DNA of 64,000 bases from JANPPS01 sp965246835 (GTDB lineage Bacteria > Pseudomonadota > Alphaproteobacteria > Acetobacterales > Acetobacteraceae): contig CBDFFQ010000001.1 of NCBI GenBank assembly GCA_965246835.1, positions 2,790,001-2,854,000 on the forward strand. Reading direction: 5' to 3'. Position 1 is the stretch's first letter; each line of letters begins with the position of its first letter. Positions 63,037-64,000 of this stretch are shown one piece after another. The notes beneath the pieces were generated by a model, which had not been told where the DNA came from, did not search any database, and was given only the letters and a program-made list of their open reading frames with translations. The position numbers were made by a program, and so were the translations under genes.

Positions 63037-64000
63037 TGACGTGAGCCCCTTCTTCCCTCCATTCAGAAGTAGAGTCCGCGGTTGCCGCCACGCCTATCGT
63101 GTCGGTGTTTCTCTGTTTGGTCGAGCGCCGTTTCTCCGTCCCGGCCATCCTCTCCCGAGCCGTCGCGCGCAGCCTGGGTCAAGGCTGGCCGTAGGCCATC
63201 GCCGTAGGCGACGCGCAGCGGCCTTGATGCAGGCGAGCACGGCGGCACGCTGAGCCAGCCGGGCGCGCGGCCACCCAGCGCCGAGTGCGGCCGGACGTGG
63301 TTGTAGTCCTCCCGCCACGCCGCCAGCACCGCCCGCGCCTGCCGCAGCGACGTGAACACCGTCTCGTTCAGGCATTCGTCCCGCAGCCGCCCGTTGAAGC
63401 TCTCGCAATACGCGTTCTGCTGCGGCTTGCCCGGCGCGATGTAGTGCCAGCCCACGCAACGCTCCTGCGACCACCGCAGGATCGCCGTGCTCGTCAGCTC
63501 CGTCCCGTTGTCGCTCACCACCGTCAGGGGCAGCCCGCGGACTGCCACGATCGCGTCCAGCTCGCGCGCCACCCGCAGCCCCGACAACGACGTGTCCGCC
63601 ACCAGGCCCAGGCACTCCCGCGTGCAGTCATCGACCACGCACAGCATCCGGAACCGCCGCCCGTCCGAGAGGCTGTCCGACACAAAATCCAGTGACCACC
63701 GCTGGTTCGGCCCGTCCGGCACCGCGATCGGCGCCCGGATGCCCAGGGCCCGTTTGCGGCCGCCCCGGCGGCGCACCTGCAACCGCTCCTCGGCGTAGAT
63801 CCGGCGCAGCTTCTTGTGGTTCAGCACCACGCCCTCCCGCGACAGCAGCAGCCCCAGACGGCGATACCCGAACCGGCGACGCTCGCCCGCCAAGGCCCGG
63901 AGCCGGACACGTGTCCCAGCATCGTCCAGCCGGATCGACCGATACCGCACAGCCGTCCGGTCCGCCCCCAACACTCGGCACGCCCGACGCTCGCTCACCG
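63037..64000. mobile_element. IS3-family insertion sequence (right part; continues beyond the window)
   Basis: The element holds an IS3-type transposase on the minus strand and probably ends at 63037, where TGACGTGAGCCCC resembles the TGAC-started terminal repeats of IS3/IS407-group elements. The other end lies beyond 64000, so terminal repeats and target duplication cannot be compared. Confidence 0.75.
63063..63998 (-). CDS. IS3-family transposase OrfB (partial at window edge)
   Basis: The DDE transposase core is intact: RWSLDFVSDSLSDGRRFRML (first D), LTVVSDNGTELTS (second D) and NAYCESFNGRLRDECLNETV (E). The N-terminal HTH_21-like region with RFGYRRLGLLLSREGVVLNHKK is present. Only the beginning is outside the window; OrfB is normally produced with OrfA by -1 frameshifting. 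The C-terminal tail (EDGRDGETALDQTEKHRHD) is unusually long after GGRAPGW and may be readthrough from a degraded end. Confidence 0.9.
   Translation of the reverse strand: MSERRACRVLGADRTAVRYRSIRLDDAGTRVRLRALAGERRRFGYRRLGLLLSREGVVLNHKKLRRIYAEERLQVRRRGGRKRALGIRAPIAVPDGPNQRWSLDFVSDSLSDGRRFRMLCVVDDCTRECLGLVADTSLSGLRVARELDAIVAVRGLPLTVVSDNGTELTSTAILRWSQERCVGWHYIAPGKPQQNAYCESFNGRLRDECLNETVFTSLRQARAVLAAWREDYNHVRPHSALGGRAPGWLSVPPCSPASRPLRVAYGDGLRPALTQAARDGSGEDGRDGETALDQTEKHRHDRRGGNRGLYF

Overview
The window is high-GC bacterial chromosome, densely coded, with many 4-nt ATGA stop/start overlaps. Gene content (alphaproteobacterial urease/urt order, a SAM-II riboswitch before metZ, a complete exosortase-A exopolysaccharide locus, tRNA genes with alphaproteobacterial features) points to an alphaproteobacterium, most likely Acetobacteraceae/Rhodospirillales. 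The genus cannot be told from the sequence alone.

Region 1 (about 78-11128, minus strand) is a nitrogen-scavenging unit. The ABC urea transporter urtABCDE is followed without a real break by ureD, ureA, ureB, an unrecognised 142-aa membrane protein, ureC, ureE, ureF and ureG. Palindromic repeats sit in several of its junctions. urtA overlaps the end of an acetyltransferase gene, and a good sigma-54 -24/-12 candidate lies inside that gene 55 nt before the urtA start.

Region 2 (about 11125-47900) is a large exopolysaccharide/exosortase (XrtA, PEP-CTERM) locus. It holds two CelD/BcsL-like acetyltransferases, a YdcF-like protein, glmS, a sugar epimerase, a tRNA-Val, the Wza-like exporter and Wzz-like chain-length protein, and a set of genes for GDP-D-glycero-D-manno-heptose (gmhA, a fused hddC-gmhB, hddA). 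Next come a GDSL hydrolase with a PEP-CTERM-like sorting tail, the exosortase (XrtA fused to EpsI), glycosyltransferase, FemAB-like, deacetylase, ExeA-like ATPase, outer-membrane barrel and tyrosine autokinase. On the plus strand are the initiating sugar transferase, the PrsK/PrsR two-component pair, PrsT and a glycosyltransferase. A porin, an ene-reductase, the amidotransferase typical of these loci and one more glycosyltransferase follow. No Wzx flippase or Wzy polymerase is visible in the window.

Region 3 (about 47950-60220) is accessory: a small low-complexity secreted protein, crotonase, MAPEG, alpha/beta hydrolase, two orphan substrate-binding proteins, a 1287-aa multidomain glycosyltransferase and a 1077-aa protein with two tandem parallel-beta-helix units. 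The last two share an approximately 38-residue 'NPDV' repeat: five copies at the N terminus of the glycosyltransferase and seven at the C terminus of the beta-helix protein. This pairing is the most unusual item in the window.

Region 4 (60228-64000) is housekeeping (folE, apaG, metZ with a SAM-II riboswitch, tRNA-Gly). It ends in an IS3-family element that runs off the window and appears to have cut an unknown gene.
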